Shown here: positions 44,118 through 52,454 of the stretch, piece after piece
Layout of the letters: each line of letters opens with the position of its first letter
Numbering within the stretch: position 1 is the first letter of the stretch
Source: Ruania zhangjianzhongii
GTDB taxonomy: Bacteria; Actinomycetota; Actinomycetes; Actinomycetales; Beutenbergiaceae
NCBI RefSeq assembly: GCF_008000995.1
Contig: NZ_CP042828.1
Coordinates: 2,284,882 to 2,348,881 of the forward strand
Direction of reading: 5' to 3'
Length of the DNA stretch: 64,000 bases
The notes under the pieces: model-generated
Databases searched by the model: none
Told to the model about the DNA's origin: nothing
The model's input: the letters and a program-made list of their open reading frames with translations, nothing else
Program-made: the position numbers and the translations under genes

Positions 44118-45262
44118 TGGATCGGGGACCTGCGGCAGCGACGACCCAGGAACCTGGTCCGCCGTTCCGGGTGCTGCCCGGCCTCATCGACACGGCGGAG
44201 GAGAATGCCCTCGGGCTGCCGCAGGCGGCGAGTGCTGAGACCGTGACGATCTTCGCGCCGGGGGAGCAGGACCTGAAGTTCAACCACGGCGTGGTGCTGA
44301 TCCCGTTCGCCGGTCGGCTCTACGCCCAGTGGCAGAGCTCCGAGCGTGACGAGGACGCCCCGGGCACGATCGTCACCTACTCGATCAGCGACGACGGCAC
44401 CACCTGGAGTACGCCCGTCGCGTTGACCACGCCGCAGGACGACCGGGAGATCACCAGCGGCGGTTGGTGGACCGACGGCAACACGCTGGTGGCGTACCTG
44501 AACGTGTGGCCGCGCGGACTCGATCCCGAAGGTGGCAGCACCGAGTACGTCACCAGCACCGATGGCGTCTCCTGGTCTCGGCCGGAGCCGGTGACCGATG
44601 CCGAGGGAGAGCCAGTCCTGGGGATCATCGAGCAGGACACCCGCGCGCTGCCCAGCGGCCGCCTGCTGACCGCATTCCATCGACAGCCGGGCCTGTTCGC
44701 CACGCCGTACTACACCGACGATCCACTCGGGCTGACCGGGTGGCGACCAGGGCAGCTGGAGAACGAGCCGAACGAGCGGGGCACCCAGTCCCGGGAGCTG
44801 GAACCGAGCTGGTTCCTGCGCGCGGACGGCGCGATCGTGATGGTCTTCCGGGACCAGGCCGGTGAGTCGATGGTCAAGCTGGCCGCGGTGAGCACCGACG
44901 ATGGCCAGACCTGGACCGCCCCGGTGCCCACGAACGTGCCGGATGCCCGCACCAAACAAAGTGCGGGCAACCTGCCGGACGGCACTGCCTACCTGGTCGG
45001 GCACCCGACCGGGCGGCGGGCCCGGTATCCGTTGACCGTGTTGCTCAGTGCGGACGGGCAGACTTTCGACGTCGGCTACACCCTACGCAGCACCGAGATG
45101 CTCCAGGATCGGCGGCACACCGGGCAGTACAAGGGTGCGGGCTACAGCTACGCGAAGAGCGTGCTCGCCGGCGACTGGCTCTACATCGCCTACGGCACGA
45201 ACAAGGAGGACGCCGAGCTCACCCGCGTCCCGGTGGCTGACCTGTCGCTGCGCGGCGGCTGA
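44117..45262 (+). CDS. Sialidase-fold (BNR) paralogue without signal peptide
   Basis: 381-residue paralogue of the preceding protein covering only the propeller; it has neither signal peptide nor FN3 and is probably cytoplasmic. Asp-boxes SDDGTTWSTP, STDGVSWSRP and STDDGQTWTA are retained, as are the GRLYAQWQSSERDED loop and the KQSAGNLPDGTAYLVG segment. Parts of the two genes are almost identical in DNA (42819-42912 against 44270-44363 differ at three of 94 bases), while other parts have diverged. This suggests tandem duplication with local gene conversion. The start shares a base with the upstream stop. Confidence 0.8.
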   Translation: MDRGPAAATTQEPGPPFRVLPGLIDTAEENALGLPQAASAETVTIFAPGEQDLKFNHGVVLIPFAGRLYAQWQSSERDEDAPGTIVTYSISDDGTTWSTPVALTTPQDDREITSGGWWTDGNTLVAYLNVWPRGLDPEGGSTEYVTSTDGVSWSRPEPVTDAEGEPVLGIIEQDTRALPSGRLLTAFHRQPGLFATPYYTDDPLGLTGWRPGQLENEPNERGTQSRELEPSWFLRADGAIVMVFRDQAGESMVKLAAVSTDDGQTWTAPVPTNVPDARTKQSAGNLPDGTAYLVGHPTGRRARYPLTVLLSADGQTFDVGYTLRSTEMLQDRRHTGQYKGAGYSYAKSVLAGDWLYIAYGTNKEDAELTRVPVADLSLRGG

Positions 45263-45295
45263 CCCACAGGGCGGCCTGCCCGACGCCCCGGCCCG

Positions 45296-46765
45296 TCAGT
45301 CGTCGGTGGGCCCGCCGGTCAGCTCTTCGACCTCGATCGGCTTCGGCTCCGGCCGCTTGAACAGCAGCGCCACCACGATCGCCACCACGCCGATGCACGC
45401 CGCCACCATGAACGCGAGCTGTAGCCCGTGGGCGTCCGGAATACCCGGGGGACCCTGGCTGCCGAGCGCGGCGACGGTCACGAACACCGCACTGCCCAGC
45501 GCCCCGGCCACCTGCTGCAACGTGGCGAGGATCGCGGACCCGTGCGAGTACAGGTCGTCGGTGAGCGCACCGAGCGAATCGGTCATCAGCGGCGTCATCA
45601 TCAGCCCCAGCGACCCCATCAGCAGCATGTGCACACCGATCACCGCCACCAGCGGCGCCTGGTCACCGAGTGCGGCGAACAGCCCGAGTGCGAGAGTCAT
45701 CCCCACGGCACCGGGAATCACCAGCGGGCGAGCACCGACCCGGTCATACAGCCGCCCCACCGGCCGGGCGATCGCCGCCATCAGCAGCCCACCGGGCAGC
45801 AGGGCCAGCCCCGCTACCAGGGTGTCGTGCTGAAGCACGTTCTGCAGGTAGATCGGCAGCAGGATCGCGCCCGCGCCGAGCAGCGCCATGAACACGAACA
45901 GGGACAGGATCAGGGCAATCCGGAACCGCGGGTAGCTGAGCGTGCGCAGGTCCAGCAGCGGGCGGTTCTGCCGCTGTAGCCGCTGCTGCCGCAGCACGAA
46001 CAGCACCAGGCCGACCACGCCGATACCGATCGACGCCCACGGCGGCAGCACACCGCCGCCCTGCCCGATCGAGGACAGCCCGTAGACCAAGCCGGCGAAG
46101 CCGAGCGCAGAGAGCAGCACGGACGCACCGTCGAGGGGCACCCGCCGGGTCTCGCTGGGGACGTACAGCCGGAGCAGTCCGAACACGAACATCCCCACGG
46201 CCAGGATCAGCACCAGCCAGAACATCCACCGCCAGCCCAGGGCGTGCAGGATCGCCCCGCCGACGGTCGGCCCGATCGCCGGCGCCACGCCGATCACGAT
46301 CGAGATGGTGCCCATCATCGCCCCGCGCCGATCGGCCGGGATCAGTTTCATCACCGAGGTCATCACCAGCGGGATCATCACTGCAGTGCCGCAGGCCTGC
46401 ACCATCCGGCCGATCAGCAGCACCGGGAAGTTCATCGCCAGCGCGGCCACCAGGGTGCCGATGGTGAAGGAGGCGATCGCCACCAGGAAGACCTGCCGCG
46501 GGGTGAACCGCTCCAGGAGGAACCCGGTGGTGGGGATGACCACGGCCATCGTCACCAGGAACCCGCTGATCAGCCACTGCGCGGCGCTGGTGGTGACGTC
46601 CATCTCCACCGCCAGATGGGGCAGCGCGATGGAGACGATCGTCTCGTTCAAGATCATCACGAACGCCGCGACGACCATCACGCCGATGATCAGCCCCGGA
46701 CTGGACGGGGTGCCCTGGGGCCGCTCCCGCGCGTCGTGGCTGATCGGGCTTGCCGACTTGGACAC
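45296..46765 (-). CDS. MFS drug exporter, DHA2 (EmrB/QacA) family
   Basis: 489 residues with about 14 membrane segments, the DHA2 topology. Motif C-like GVAPAIGPTVGGAIL in helix 5, motif A-like RMVQACGTAV/ADRRGAMMG regions, and LNETIVSIALPHL in helix 1 (the D1-type motif with Asp replaced by Asn) place it in the EmrB/QacA proton-driven efflux family. Convergent with the sialidase-fold gene with 33 nt between the stops. Substrate unknown; probably unrelated to the sugar genes. Confidence 0.9.
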   Translation of the reverse strand: MSKSASPISHDARERPQGTPSSPGLIIGVMVVAAFVMILNETIVSIALPHLAVEMDVTTSAAQWLISGFLVTMAVVIPTTGFLLERFTPRQVFLVAIASFTIGTLVAALAMNFPVLLIGRMVQACGTAVMIPLVMTSVMKLIPADRRGAMMGTISIVIGVAPAIGPTVGGAILHALGWRWMFWLVLILAVGMFVFGLLRLYVPSETRRVPLDGASVLLSALGFAGLVYGLSSIGQGGGVLPPWASIGIGVVGLVLFVLRQQRLQRQNRPLLDLRTLSYPRFRIALILSLFVFMALLGAGAILLPIYLQNVLQHDTLVAGLALLPGGLLMAAIARPVGRLYDRVGARPLVIPGAVGMTLALGLFAALGDQAPLVAVIGVHMLLMGSLGLMMTPLMTDSLGALTDDLYSHGSAILATLQQVAGALGSAVFVTVAALGSQGPPGIPDAHGLQLAFMVAACIGVVAIVVALLFKRPEPKPIEVEELTGGPTDD

Positions 46766-47006
46766 GCTGGTACTCCTTCTCTGGCCACCGCGGATAGTGG
46801 TGGGGCCCGAGGCTGCGCACGAGGCGATCTGCTCAGGGCCGGCGTGTCATAGCTGAGGACAACCGCAAGGGACGCGCATGGCCACTGGGAACGATACTCG
46901 CGCCGCCCGAGCCAGGCGAACCTCATTTTCGCATCGCCGACGGCGCAGCCTCCGGGCGAGGAACGTCACCCGGAATAGGACGCACCCCGGGTGCGTTGAA
47001 CAGTGC

Positions 47007-47447
47007 TCAGGACCCTAGGCAGAAACCATCCCGGTCGTGGTTCAGGGCGAGCAAGCCGCGCAGGGTGCGGCCATCGTCGGCGAGCACCACCAGGCGCACC
47101 GTCTCGGTGGAGGCCATCAGGTCCAGGGCCTCCTGCATCGAGCGTTCCGGCGTGATCGTGGGCACGCTGCGGCGGGCGAAGCCGCGGATCGGTGCCTCGT
47201 CGGTAGCCGACTCCGGCAGGTCCTCCCGGTCGAGGAGACCGGCGAACGAGGCGCCGTCCACCAGCGGGACGGACAGCACCTTCGGGTTACTGAACAGGGT
47301 GCGGGCATCGCCGGCGGTCGCCGCCGCGGGCAGGGTCTTCGGTGTGCTGATCATCACATCCCGCACCGGCCGGGTCGCCGCCTGGTCCCGGCCCACGGAC
47401 GGGTTCGCGCAGGCGGCGGAGTCCGCTTGCGGATCTGTGCTGGTCAT
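47007..47447 (-). CDS. CBS-domain pair protein
   Basis: 146 residues with two CBS motifs: RDVMISTPKTLPAAATAGDA ... VLSVPLVDG (about 30-80) and RSVPTITPERSMQEALDLMA ... VRLVVLADDG (about 90-140). CBS pairs bind adenosyl ligands and act as energy or redox sensors; free-standing pairs have no fixed role. Start at the ATG of MTSTDPQADS with AAGGAGC upstream. 241 nt of spacer without any visible feature separate it from the upstream-facing MFS gene. Confidence 0.85.
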   Translation of the reverse strand: MTSTDPQADSAACANPSVGRDQAATRPVRDVMISTPKTLPAAATAGDARTLFSNPKVLSVPLVDGASFAGLLDREDLPESATDEAPIRGFARRSVPTITPERSMQEALDLMASTETVRLVVLADDGRTLRGLLALNHDRDGFCLGS

Positions 47448-47686
47448 CGTCGCTCCTTCGCCGGCGGACGTACTGGCTCCATTCTGCGCCGGTACGGACG
47501 GTGACGCCATGGCAGGCACTGTGCGGGTGGAACTGGACAGGTGGCGCGCCTGCCCCGTTCGCCGAGGCCCTCGACGTGGCCGAGCCCCCGCCTCGCGGAC
47601 CCGACAACACGTTCGGAGGTAGGGGAGCCGGCGGGCGGCACGCGGCATCGGCCGAGAAGACCCTTCATCTCAGAGACGCGAGGCGA

Positions 47687-48151
47687 TCAGGTCGTCCTGC
47701 CCTCGGCGATGGCCGCCAGTCGGTCCACAGATGCCTGGAGCTTGTCGGACGTCGTCGCCTTGGCTCGCGGAATCCTCTGTTCGTCCACCAACCTCGTCCA
47801 GTCGTAGGTGTGGATCACCCGCGTGGTCGATGCGTCGGTCGGCTCCAACTCCCATCGCCACAGGTGTCCTGGCGGTTCCTGACCGGGCGCAGCAGGTAGC
47901 CAGGCGATACGCCGTCCCTCGGTGAACTCGACCACCTGGTTCTCTCGGACGCTGCCCTTGGTCAACGTCATGGTGAAGACATCCCCGACGGCGCGGACCC
48001 GTTGCCCCGCCCGCGCCTGCGACAGGTTGTCGTTACCGTCCCAGCGCGGTTGTAGAGCCGGATCCGCAATGAGCTCGAAGATGACGGATGCTGGGGCGCT
48101 GACATCGCGAACGGCGCTGACAACGCGTTGAAGGTTGCTCTCCGGCGACAT
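47687..48151 (-). CDS. SRPBCC (START-like) family protein
   Basis: 154 residues of the polyketide cyclase/SRPBCC fold: RVVSAVRDVSAPASVIFELI at the N-terminus, then ADPALQPRWDGND, and the C-terminal helix RAKATTSDKLQASVDRLAAI. Typically binds a hydrophobic ligand; function unknown. The ATG chosen (MSPESNLQR) has no strong ribosome binding site; the frame is open upstream but without homology. The 239-nt spacer before it (47448-47686) holds nothing I can recognise. Confidence 0.8.
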   Translation of the reverse strand: MSPESNLQRVVSAVRDVSAPASVIFELIADPALQPRWDGNDNLSQARAGQRVRAVGDVFTMTLTKGSVRENQVVEFTEGRRIAWLPAAPGQEPPGHLWRWELEPTDASTTRVIHTYDWTRLVDEQRIPRAKATTSDKLQASVDRLAAIAEGRTT

Positions 48152-48249
48152 TGATCGTTCATACCATGACGACGGCGCAGGCGTCACCCGGGCCGCACGT
48201 TGCACTGGCCGCCCCGGTGCTGCCACCGTTCCTGCGCAGCCACCGCGGC

Positions 48250-49008
48250 TCAGAGCATCCGCACCCGGGCGCGGAACTGGGCGAGGAACTGTGCGTTCGC
48301 CTCGTCCCCGCCGGGAGCGTTGCCGCTGCGCCACATCGGGATCGGCGCCTCATCACCGGCGAGCAGCTCCACCACGGAGAGCATCAGCCAGTTCAGCGTG
48401 AACGCGTTCGCGAACGTGGACACCGCACCGGTAGCCTCATCGACTCCCGGCACCCGAACCACGGCATCGCCGACCGGCACCTTGGTGTCCAGGTGCACGT
48501 CCACCAGATCGTGCAGGTTCGCCCCGCTCGGGTGCCGAGCGGGATGGTCGGGCGCCGTCTGCTCGGCGTGCACCCGGGAGGAGACCCCCACGGTGCGGAC
48601 CCCAGCCTCCCGGGCGGTCAGGGCAGCATCGATCAGGGCGGCGTTGATGCCGTAGGCGTTCGCGAGGATCAGCACATCGTGCTCGCCGAGCTGCCAGTCC
48701 TCGATCACCACCTTCCCGTACCCGGGGGTGCGCTCCATCGCCATCGAACGTAAGGCGCCGCCGGAGAGCAGGGTGCCCTCGTCCAGGATCGCGCTGATGT
48801 GCATCAGACCACCGGCCCGGAAGAACACCTCCTGCGCAGCCAGGTTGGAGTGCCCACCGGGGCCGTACACGTGCACCAGCCGGTCGGCGCGGATCTGCGC
48901 GGCGAGCAGCTGCGCCGCCGCAGCCACACTCGCCGTCTCCTCGGCCAGGATCTGCTGCATCAGCGCGGTGACCTCGCTCAGGTACCGCTTCCCGCCGGAC
49001 TCAGACAT
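48250..49008 (-). CDS. SIS-domain sugar isomerase-like protein
   Basis: 252 residues of the UPF0309-type SIS family: VHVYGPGGHSNLAAQEVFFRAGG near residue 45 and the phosphosugar site region LILANAYGINAALIDAALTAREAG. SIS proteins isomerise or bind phosphosugars; many members of this branch lie next to NagB or sugar ABC genes. Start taken at MSESGGKRY, overlapping the nagB-like stop by 8 nt. Last gene of the eight-gene minus-strand operon. It probably acts on the same phosphosugar pool as the deaminase. Confidence 0.82.
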   Translation of the reverse strand: MSESGGKRYLSEVTALMQQILAEETASVAAAAQLLAAQIRADRLVHVYGPGGHSNLAAQEVFFRAGGLMHISAILDEGTLLSGGALRSMAMERTPGYGKVVIEDWQLGEHDVLILANAYGINAALIDAALTAREAGVRTVGVSSRVHAEQTAPDHPARHPSGANLHDLVDVHLDTKVPVGDAVVRVPGVDEATGAVSTFANAFTLNWLMLSVVELLAGDEAPIPMWRSGNAPGGDEANAQFLAQFRARVRML

Positions 49009-49753
49009 CGGCGCCCGCCTCCTCGTCGACATACAGGTGGGCATCGGGGTGAAGCTTCAGCGCGGTCCCCGGCACGAGCGGGTCGGGCTCGCCGTGCACA
49101 GTGGCGGTGACCGCGCGGCGCTTGGCCCGCCCGGGGACGGAGGCAATGAGGGTCCGTGCGGCCAGCAGCCGGGGGATGGTGACGGTGACCGCATGTGTGG
49201 GGACGGCGGCCAGGTCGGGGAAGTGGCCCTCGTCCACCTGCTGCTGCCGGGACACCTGGTCCAGGGCCACGACGGCTGCCGCGCGCGGGTGGTCGAAGTC
49301 GGCCGGGGGATCGTTGAACGCCAGATGGGCGTTCTGGCCGAGTCCGAGCAGCACCAGGTCGAAGTCGGCGGTGCCCATCGCCTGTTCGTAGGCTGCTGCC
49401 GCGGCGGCCGGCTCCATCGAGGTGTCCATCCGGTGCAGGCGCAGCCTGCCGCCGGTCGGGCGCACCACCCGATCGGCCAGCCAGTTCGCGAACCCCTGGG
49501 GCGCGCCAGGGTCCAGGCCGAGGTAGTCGTCCATGTGGAAGGCGTGCACCCGGCTGAAGTCGATCCGCGAGTTGGCCACCAGCGTGGCGAGCGTCGCCTC
49601 CTGGCTCGGCGCCGCCCCGAGCATCACCCGCACCGAGTCCTGCTGCGCGAGCAGTTCCGCGAGCAGGTCGGCGGCGTGCCGGCCCGCCGCCTGCCCGAGC
49701 TCGGCGGCACCGCGATGGCGGTGCAGGGTCAACGGGTGCAATGCTGCGGTCAT
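49001..49753 (-). CDS. Glucosamine-6-phosphate deaminase-like protein (NagB family)
   Basis: 250 residues with the NagB/RpiA fold. HAFHMDDYLGL carries the catalytic Asp pair, and LLGLGQNAHLAFNDPPADF matches the NagB pattern LGIGxNGHIxFNEP with Ala for Gly and Asp for Glu. The usual activity converts glucosamine 6-phosphate to fructose 6-phosphate and ammonia; the altered motif leaves room for a galactosamine-type or other amino-sugar phosphate (AgaI-like). ATG overlaps the aminotransferase stop by 4 nt. Part of the 48-58 kb operon. Confidence 0.85.
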   Translation of the reverse strand: MTAALHPLTLHRHRGAAELGQAAGRHAADLLAELLAQQDSVRVMLGAAPSQEATLATLVANSRIDFSRVHAFHMDDYLGLDPGAPQGFANWLADRVVRPTGGRLRLHRMDTSMEPAAAAAAYEQAMGTADFDLVLLGLGQNAHLAFNDPPADFDHPRAAAVVALDQVSRQQQVDEGHFPDLAAVPTHAVTVTIPRLLAARTLIASVPGRAKRRAVTATVHGEPDPLVPGTALKLHPDAHLYVDEEAGADV

Positions 49754-51069
49754 CCGTTCTCCTCCTCCTGCAGACCAGGCAGGGCCGCGGCCACGGCCTC
49801 GAGAGTCTCGGCCAGCAGGTCGTCGGTGTGTTCGGTGGACAGGAACCAGAGCCCGCGGGGCACGATCGACACCCCCCGGTCGAACAACCGCTGGTGCAAG
49901 CGCGCCATCCCGGCGCGGTCGGTCGCCACGAAGTCCCGGTAGTTGCGCACCGTGTCGGCCTCGGTGAGATAGGTCTGGAACACCGCCCCGGTGCCCTCCA
50001 CCAGCAACGGCACTCCGGCGGCCTGGCCGGCCGCACGCAGCTCGGCCATCAGCTGCTCGCCACGGTGAATCATCGGCGGATAGATCGACTCGCGCTGCTC
50101 GTGCAGCGTCCGCAGCACCGCCACCGCAGCGGCCATGGCCACCGGGTGGGAGTTGAACGTCCCGGCGTGTGCCACGGTGCCGTCGGTGATCGAGTTCATC
50201 ACCTCCCGCGAGCCGGCCAACGCCGAGACCTGCATACCGCCGGCCATCGCCTTGCCGAAAGCAGCCAGGTCCGGCGTGACACCGAGGAGCTCCTGCGCGC
50301 CGCCGGGGGCCACCCGGAACCCGCTGATGATCTCGTCGAAGATCAGCACGCTGCCGTGGGCGGTGGTCAGCTCCCGCAGCCCTTCCAGGAAGCCGGGGAC
50401 CGGCATGATCGCACCGGTGTTGCACAGGAACGGCTCCACGATCACTGCGGCGATCTCGCTGCCGTGCGCAGCGAACGCGGAGCGGACCGCGTCCAGGTCG
50501 TTGTGCGGGAGCAGAATCAGCTCGTCACTTCCGTGCGGGGTCTGCCCGGCACTGCCCGGCACGGCGCGCAGTGCCTGCGGGCTGCCGGCCGCTTCCGGAT
50601 CGGGGTGCACGCTGTACAGCACCGGATCGAGCCAGCCGTGGTAGTTGCCCTCGAACTTGATCACCTTCGCCCGGCCGGTGTGCCCGCGGGCCAGGCGCAG
50701 CGCCGCGTGCACCGCCTCGGAGCCGACGCTGTTGAACCGCACCAGCTCGGCGCACGGCACCATCTCGCAGATCAGCTCGGCCGCCTCTGCTTCCAGCTCG
50801 TGCTGCGCGGCGTAGGTGATCCCGCGGGTGACCTGCATGGTGACCGCCTCCTGCACCTCGGGGGCGGCGTGCCCGAGCAGGTTCGGGCCCTGGCCGAGCA
50901 CGTAGTCGATGTACCGGTTGCCGTCGACGTCCCACAGCTCGGCGCCGTGGGCGTGGTCGACGAACAGCGGGACGCCGGGCATCCGGCGGGCGTCGCTGGA
51001 GACACCGCCGGCGATCGTGCGCTGCGCGCGCGCAAAGAGCGCCTCGGAACGGGCAGTGGAGCGGGTCAT
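49750..51069 (-). CDS. Class III PLP aminotransferase, GSA-aminotransferase-like
   Basis: 439 residues, fold type I. N-terminal IAGGVSSDARRMPGVPLFVD and VDGNRYIDYVLGQGPNLLGH are characteristic of the glutamate-1-semialdehyde aminomutase branch; IFDEIISGFRVAPGG gives the PLP-ring Asp and AFGKAMAGGM the Schiff-base Lys. Placement inside a sugar operon, not among haem genes, argues for amino-group transfer to or from a sugar-derived ketone or aldehyde. Coupled on both sides by 4-nt overlaps. Confidence 0.85.
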   Translation of the reverse strand: MTRSTARSEALFARAQRTIAGGVSSDARRMPGVPLFVDHAHGAELWDVDGNRYIDYVLGQGPNLLGHAAPEVQEAVTMQVTRGITYAAQHELEAEAAELICEMVPCAELVRFNSVGSEAVHAALRLARGHTGRAKVIKFEGNYHGWLDPVLYSVHPDPEAAGSPQALRAVPGSAGQTPHGSDELILLPHNDLDAVRSAFAAHGSEIAAVIVEPFLCNTGAIMPVPGFLEGLRELTTAHGSVLIFDEIISGFRVAPGGAQELLGVTPDLAAFGKAMAGGMQVSALAGSREVMNSITDGTVAHAGTFNSHPVAMAAAVAVLRTLHEQRESIYPPMIHRGEQLMAELRAAGQAAGVPLLVEGTGAVFQTYLTEADTVRNYRDFVATDRAGMARLHQRLFDRGVSIVPRGLWFLSTEHTDDLLAETLEAVAAALPGLQEEENG

Positions 51070-52454
51070 AGCGAGTGTTCCTCCGATGCGTCGGGTGCGG
51101 TGAGCGTGCGGCTGAGCAGCCGGAACCGTTGCCGGGGGCGGCCGCCGGTGGGGGAGACCTGCGGCGGAAGCGGCCATGCGTACCCGGCTTCCACCAACTG
51201 TTTGATCGTGCGCAGTCCGCTGCGCGCGGTCACGCCGAGCGCGCGAGCGACCTCCTCGGCCCCCACCTCCAGGTAGGGCTGATCGGCCGGGTGCGGATCG
51301 CCGTCGCGCACACCCTGGGCCACCCGTGCGGCCAGGGCGCCGGACTTCTCCTCGGCGGGAGCACGCACGGCCACCGGCGGCGCGTTGTCCAGGCCGAGAC
51401 CGGTGCGCTCCCCGTCGGCGTCGATCAGCAGCACCTCGGTGCCCTCGGCCCGAGCGGAGGCTTCCAGCGCGGTGAAGGCGTTCGCCTCGGCGGCATGGGC
51501 CGTGCGTCCGGTGCCCAGCCCGATCGCGAGCGGGATCCCGACCCGGGTGCGCACCGTCTGCAGGAACGGGGCCCAGATCAGCTGCCCGGTGAGCCGGCCC
51601 ACCCCGCCGGCGGTGGTGGTCACCACGAACTCGGTGTCCGAGCGCCGCGCCACCGTCCCACCCACAGTGCGCGCTTCGTCGATGAGGATCCGGTGCACGT
51701 CCAGGCTGCCCTGCTGCTGCCAGTAGGTGGAGACCGCTGGGGCGCCATCGGCCGACGGGCTGATCAGCTGCACCACGATGAACGCGATCTGCTGCTCCTC
51801 CAGCCGGGTGCCCCGGGCCTGGGAGATCGCCGAGTCCACCGCCCCGCGCACTGTGGCCAGCGTCGGCGTGATCCGCACCACCGGAAGGCCGGCCGCGGCG
51901 AGGGCCTCCTCCACCTCGATGATCGTGGTGAGCGCGCAGCTGGTCTGCCCGGAGGCCTGCGCCTGGGCGTGGAAGTCGAAGTAGTCCTGGACGTCCTCGG
52001 GCCGCCGGTACGGGGCGACCGGGACGTCCACGTCCGGCAGGGCGAGCTCGCGGAAAGCTTCGGTGACGGCGTCGGCGGGCAGGGAGTCGATGCTCACCCG
52101 GCGCACGTCCACCCCCTCGTGCACGGTGGCGCGCAGCAGGGTGGCGTACAGCGCGGCACCGGTCAGCCGCACGAAGGAGGAAGGCACGGACCGGTAGCCG
52201 GCCGCACCGGCCAGATCGAAGTGCATCGGGCCGGGGAACACGGCGGCATCGATCCGGTCGGCCTGGCGTTCGAACTTCTCCCGCGCCTCGGCCATCGTGG
52301 TGTGCACCCCGGTGACGAACCGCACGCCCAGCTCCGGGTCCTGCTCGCGCAGCTGGTCGGCAGCCTCGAGCATCGTGGCCACCAGCGGTCGGCGGCCGAA
52401 CAGGCCGATGGTCAGGTCGCGGCCGGGCTCGGGGCCGGTGGGTGAGGTGATCAT
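51066..52454 (-). CDS. Unrecognised regulator-like protein with cyclase-fold and winged-helix regions
   Basis: 462 residues; I do not recognise the family with confidence. Residues 15-150 look like a sensor domain with a Rossmann-like pattern (LTIGLFGRRPLVATMLEAA, then DAAVFPGPMHFDLAGAAG). Around residues 300-385 the text VGIPLAIGLGTGRTAHAAEA, then ALEASARAEGTEVLLIDADG, resembles the GGDEF/GTP cyclohydrolase III fold, without a GGDEF signature. The C-terminus (VGAEEVARALGVTARSGLRT then GGRPRQRFRLL) looks like a winged helix-turn-helix. This would make it the operon's own regulator, sensing a ligand or nucleotide. Overlaps both neighbours by 4 nt. Confidence 0.55.
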   Translation of the reverse strand: MITSPTGPEPGRDLTIGLFGRRPLVATMLEAADQLREQDPELGVRFVTGVHTTMAEAREKFERQADRIDAAVFPGPMHFDLAGAAGYRSVPSSFVRLTGAALYATLLRATVHEGVDVRRVSIDSLPADAVTEAFRELALPDVDVPVAPYRRPEDVQDYFDFHAQAQASGQTSCALTTIIEVEEALAAAGLPVVRITPTLATVRGAVDSAISQARGTRLEEQQIAFIVVQLISPSADGAPAVSTYWQQQGSLDVHRILIDEARTVGGTVARRSDTEFVVTTTAGGVGRLTGQLIWAPFLQTVRTRVGIPLAIGLGTGRTAHAAEANAFTALEASARAEGTEVLLIDADGERTGLGLDNAPPVAVRAPAEEKSGALAARVAQGVRDGDPHPADQPYLEVGAEEVARALGVTARSGLRTIKQLVEAGYAWPLPPQVSPTGGRPRQRFRLLSRTLTAPDASEEHSL

